Shown here: positions 23,086 to 25,561 of the stretch, in pieces | Numbering within the stretch: the first letter of the stretch is position 1 | How the letters are laid out: each line of letters begins with the position of its first letter | Assembly (NCBI GenBank): GCA_016296635.1 | Contig: JAEDIZ010000020.1 | Span: forward strand, 1 to 25,561 | DNA: 25,561 nucleotides | Direction of reading: 5' to 3' | From: Oscillospiraceae bacterium | Lineage (GTDB): Bacteria; Bacillota; Clostridia; Oscillospirales; Oscillospiraceae | Program-made: the position numbers and the translations under genes | The notes under the pieces: model-generated | Told to the model about the DNA's origin: nothing | Database searches by the model: none | Seen by the model: the letters and a program-made list of their open reading frames with translations, nothing else

Positions 23086-25020
23086 TTACCACCAGCTGCC
23101 GGAGTCACCGCCGGAGCCGCTGTCGCCTTCGCCGCCGCCCTCGCCGGGATTATCACCGGTGCCGGGGTCGGTTTCATCGCCGCCGCCGGAGGGATCGGGG
23201 ATGGGATCGGGATCAGGTTCGGGATCAGGTTCGGGATCAGGTTCGGGATCAGGTTCGGGTTCCGGTTCCTTGATTTCGGGCTCCTTATAAGGCGTGACCT
23301 TGAAGGACTGGTTCCGGCTGAGGAACACATCCCTATGCAAAAATTCGGAGCGGATCAGCTTATTATTCGCGTCATAGAAATCGCGGTAGGCATTGACAGT
23401 ATAACCGGTATAGGGGTAGTTGACCTCTTCACCGAGGATATACTTGTTGCCGGCAGAGTCCATGGCGATATCGATGGCCTTGCCGTTGGCATCCACGCCG
23501 CCGCCCTTGACGATGGTCAGTTCCTTCTGATCGGATTCCTTTTCGGCATCCATGACGATCTTCCAGTCCTTGACGGCAATGGTATCACCGCGCAGAACGA
23601 TGTGGTCGTAGTCCTTCTCGCGCTCGGTGCCGACCAGCTTGATATGCACATAACCGCCGGATACGGATGCGTCGATGCGGAGCGGATATTCGGTATTATT
23701 GACGAACTTATAGTCCTGCGAGCCCCAGTAAATCGTGGCGTCCATGCCGCGCGGCACATAGGTTACGAGATACATGTGCGGGGCGCGGTAGGTGACCTGC
23801 AGATTCGCCATCAGGCAGGCGGAATAGATGGTGGAAGCGACCTGGCAGACGCCGCCGCCGGTTTCCGGCTCGCTCTTGCCGATCTGCGTATAAACGGTGG
23901 CCTTCTGGAAGCCCTTGGCCTCGGTTCGTTCGCCGACGACCTTATTGAAGGAGAACTCCTCGCCGGGATTCAGAATGGTGCCGTTGATGGCCTTGCAGGC
24001 CAGCTCCAGGTTGGTGGTGCGGGGCGGGTTGTAGACATGGGCGCTGTCATAGCTGCCGAGAACATCTGCAAAGTAGATCTTCTGCAGCTGCTCCAGCGTG
24101 ACCTCCGGGACGCGGTCTTCCATGTGGATGACGATGGGCGTTTCCGGCGCGGCCATAGCCAGCTGTTGGGTGTAATAGGGAAGATCAAAGCCAAAACCGA
24201 CCTCTTCCTTTACCAGCTCGTGGGTTTCCTCGTCATAATAGGCATCGTGTCCCTCGGAGCAGAATTTATCGTAGTAGCCCTGAAGATCGATGGGATCGCA
24301 GGGCGTGGTATCGTAGTCGTAATGCAGATCGGAGTAATCGCCCACGGTAAAGCGCTCCAGCACGGTCTGATAAAGATCGTCCGCATTCAGCGAATAGGCG
24401 GGGGAGCCGGTGACGATGGCAATTGTTTTTGCAGTTTCGTCCACGGAGACCTTGGGGTTGATGAGCTCGCGCTCGCAGTCCTTGGCGGTCTGATCGATGA
24501 TCTGACGGATGTATTGCGTATCAAGATTCAGCACGGACTCCAGATTGATATCATGTTCCTCGGTCTGCGCCTTCCGATAGGTCAGAAGTGCGGTGACGGG
24601 CCCGCCGGTACGGCCGTATGACATGGCCTCGGCAATGGCACTTTCCGGATCCAACGCGACCTGCGTCACATCCGGCTCCAGAGAAATGGAGCGGTCGGGC
24701 AGAACAACGGTCAGTGTATCGGCAGCGTAGCTCTTTTCCATGGCGGTCTGCACCGCGGCGATGGCAGCATCCTGCTTGAGTCCGCCAACATTGACGCCGG
24801 CTACATAGACATTGGGGAAAATGGTATCCCGGTTCTGAAGTGCCATGCCATAGCCGCAAAGACCCATCAGCGCGGCAACAACCACACACGCAGCAGAAAC
24901 GGCTGCAATCTTGCCGCCCTTGCCGTTGCCGGGGGTTTTCTTCTGCTTGGCACCGGCCTGCTTTTCAGCGGTGGTCTTGTGCGTCGGCTTGCTGGCTTCA
25001 AATTTACCTTTCTTTTTCAT
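23086..25020 (-). CDS. VanW-family membrane-anchored cell-envelope protein
   Basis: A 644-residue protein with a basic, Lys-rich cytoplasmic start (1-37), one membrane segment (about 38-60), and an extracytoplasmic remainder. The region after the anchor (FPNVYVAGVNVGGLKQDAAIAAV, 68-90) begins a peptidoglycan-binding-4-like repeat region. A VanW domain lies at about 329-456, with YNPPRTTNLELACKAING, NPGEEFSFN and ETGGGVCQVASTIYSACL. The C-terminus is a Pro/Asp/Glu and Gly/Ser tail (EPDPEPDPEP, then GGGEGDSGSGGDSGSWW) without a sortase motif. The ATG at 25020 follows GGGAGGAA; the longer open frame to 25209 only translates REP sequences. Biochemical function of VanW domains is unsettled; an association with cell-wall metabolism is assumed. 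It has its own promoter and converges on rnhA. Confidence 0.88.
   Translation of the reverse strand: MKKKGKFEASKPTHKTTAEKQAGAKQKKTPGNGKGGKIAAVSAACVVVAALMGLCGYGMALQNRDTIFPNVYVAGVNVGGLKQDAAIAAVQTAMEKSYAADTLTVVLPDRSISLEPDVTQVALDPESAIAEAMSYGRTGGPVTALLTYRKAQTEEHDINLESVLNLDTQYIRQIIDQTAKDCERELINPKVSVDETAKTIAIVTGSPAYSLNADDLYQTVLERFTVGDYSDLHYDYDTTPCDPIDLQGYYDKFCSEGHDAYYDEETHELVKEEVGFGFDLPYYTQQLAMAAPETPIVIHMEDRVPEVTLEQLQKIYFADVLGSYDSAHVYNPPRTTNLELACKAINGTILNPGEEFSFNKVVGERTEAKGFQKATVYTQIGKSEPETGGGVCQVASTIYSACLMANLQVTYRAPHMYLVTYVPRGMDATIYWGSQDYKFVNNTEYPLRIDASVSGGYVHIKLVGTEREKDYDHIVLRGDTIAVKDWKIVMDAEKESDQKELTIVKGGGVDANGKAIDIAMDSAGNKYILGEEVNYPYTGYTVNAYRDFYDANNKLIRSEFLHRDVFLSRNQSFKVTPYKEPEIKEPEPEPDPEPDPEPDPEPDPDPIPDPSGGGDETDPGTGDNPGEGGGEGDSGSGGDSGSWW
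23209..23256. repeat. 12-bp tandem repeat in the VanW gene tail
   Basis: Four perfect copies of GGGATCAGGTTC encode the Pro-Asp-Pro-Glu repeats of the C-terminal tail on the minus strand. Copy number is likely to vary by slippage. Confidence 0.9.
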
Positions 25021-25080
25021 GAAAGCAATTCCTCCCTTCGGGATGAAAGAAATGTCGGTGGAAAGATGGAAAATACGCTT

Positions 25081-25108
25081 GTAGGGCGGGGCCTGCTCCC
25101 GCCGCAAC
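25081..25108 (-). repeat. REP-like palindrome, family A
   Basis: GTAGGGCGGG...CCCGCC, the inverse orientation of the family A layout (tail GTAGGG first). It lies in the VanW 5' untranslated region. Confidence 0.7.
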
Positions 25109-25150
25109 ATTCCAAATATTTTCGGTCTTGCGTATAAAACGGCGAAAACC

Positions 25151-25177
25151 GGCGCGATGTGGGCATCACGCCCTACA
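25151..25177 (+). repeat. REP-like palindrome, family A
   Basis: GGCGCGATGTGGGCATCACGCC-CTAC: imperfect stem plus the CCCTACA tail. Close to the 22079 copy in its GCGATG/CATC core. Confidence 0.7.
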
Positions 25178-25209
25178 ATGTGTTTTTCATCTCTATATGG
25201 AGCATTCAC

Positions 25210-25234
25210 GGCAAGGGCAAGCCCTTGCCCTACA
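25210..25234 (+). repeat. REP-like palindrome, family A
   Basis: GGCAAGGGC-AA-GCCCTTGCC, a 9-bp palindrome, followed by CTACA. Confidence 0.75.
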
Positions 25235-25313
25235 GGATGCGGGTTTTAGACGGTGCACCGGGAATGTTGTGCACTGCAAGAGGCACAGACATTATGTCTA
25301 CTATTGTTTCTAC

Positions 25314-25342
25314 ATTATAGCGAAGTCGTTACAAATATGCAA
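25314..25342 (-). promoter_or_regulatory. Sigma-A promoter for the VanW gene
   Basis: On the minus strand TTGCAT (25342-25337) and TATAAT (25319-25314) are 17 bp apart, with a perfect -10. Initiation near 25307 would give a 5' untranslated region of about 290 nt that contains all three family A repeats. Confidence 0.7.
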
Positions 25343-25365
25343 CACTTGCAAATCTGAAATTTCCG

Positions 25366-25561
25366 TTAAGAATTGGACGAATTTCGGAAAGAAGCGTAGA
25401 TGCTGACCAGTTTTTCCGCCATTTTCAGAGGATCCTCGTCCTTCTTGAGCTTCAGCCGGAGCATGGGACTGCGGCCTGCTTCAAAGAAGATGCGGCCTTT
25501 GAATATGGCTTCCGCACAGCAGCCGGAAACGGCGGCAAAGTCCAGCGTGGAGAGCGTGAGC
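25366..25561 (-). CDS. 3' end of an unidentified protein gene (partial)
   Basis: A minus-strand frame is open from the window edge to a TAA at 25368-25366, giving the last 64 residues. It includes LDFAAVSGCCAEAIFKGRIF, then FEAGRSPMLRLKLKKDEDPL and a helical, Lys-rich end. Codon use looks like the neighbouring real genes (GC-rich third positions), and the frame ends just before the VanW promoter. I do not recognise the family. It reads in the same direction as the VanW gene and may precede it, but the VanW gene has its own promoter. Confidence 0.6.
   Translation of the reverse strand, partial: LTLSTLDFAAVSGCCAEAIFKGRIFFEAGRSPMLRLKLKKDEDPLKMAEKLVSIYASFRNSSNS

Noticed and set aside
23209..23256. 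Possible CRISPR array because of regular short repeats
   Set aside because: The 12-bp units are directly contiguous with no spacers and lie within a coding tail.
23077..24621. 514-codon plus-strand frame opposite the VanW gene
   Set aside because: It is antisense to a well-supported gene and consists of Gly/Ile/Val-rich shadow sequence from codon bias.
25021..25209. N-terminal extension of the VanW protein to 25209
   Set aside because: The extra 63 codons translate REP palindromes, whereas the ATG at 25020 has a strong GGGAGGAA site and a normal basic start before the membrane segment.
1..25561. tRNA, rRNA or parS sites
   Set aside because: No cloverleaf-like or rRNA-like sequence and no parS consensus was seen by eye; a covariance-model scan would be decisive.

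Overview
This window looks like the origin region of a Gram-positive Clostridia chromosome, probably a gut Oscillospirales/Ruminococcaceae-type organism. The grounds are the Firmicutes gene order dnaA-dnaN-yaaA-recF-remB-gyrB-gyrA, strong GGAGG-type ribosome binding sites, moderately high GC coding DNA, and intergenic spaces filled with short palindromic repeats of the kind common in gut Clostridia. The taxonomic placement is inference; no rRNA is present.

Left edge (1-2450): the 3' end of a long helical, heptad-repeat protein (probably the soluble part of an MMPL/RND or YhgE-type membrane protein). A decayed mobile-DNA scar follows on the minus strand: the terminal end of an IS3-family element, whose transposase C-terminus is joined in frame to a fragment of a mobile-element protein with an HEIYH motif.

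Aromatic operon (2324-11322): a good sigma-A promoter (2324-2352) precedes an XRE-type regulator. Its stop codon overlaps the start of a 26-residue leader peptide rich in Tyr and Phe codons. Behind it lie a hairpin, a second hairpin and a rho-independent terminator, plus a hand-found 12-bp antiterminator pairing that excludes the terminator. This has the architecture of a classical ribosome-mediated attenuator. Downstream, aroF-tyrA-aroB-aroA-aroC-pheA-aroEK-aroQ are packed with overlaps or 1-2 nt gaps. Together they encode all seven steps from PEP and erythrose-4-phosphate to chorismate, then chorismate mutase, prephenate dehydratase and prephenate dehydrogenase. aroE and aroK are one fused gene. 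A strong terminator closes the operon.

Replication block (11323-21968): a repeat-rich spacer, the dnaA promoter with a DnaA box, dnaA, an oriC-like dnaA-dnaN spacer with five DnaA boxes and a possible DnaA-trio tract, dnaN, paired palindromes, yaaA-recF-remB, an inverted pair of repeats, gyrB, a GIY-YIG gene bracketed by inverted repeats, and gyrA.

Right part (21968-25561): a fragment of a REP-associated tyrosine transposase (RAYT) and a perfect REP-like palindrome sit between gyrA and rnhA, in frame with rnhA. Then come a terminator, a repeat-rich spacer, a convergent VanW-family cell-envelope protein gene with its own promoter and three REP-like elements in its 5' untranslated region, and the 3' end of an unidentified minus-strand gene at the window edge.

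The most notable elements are the Tyr/Phe leader-peptide attenuator, the AroE-AroK fusion, and signs of REP/RAYT and GIY-YIG small mobile units colonising the spaces around the gyrase genes. No rRNA, tRNA or CRISPR array was recognised.
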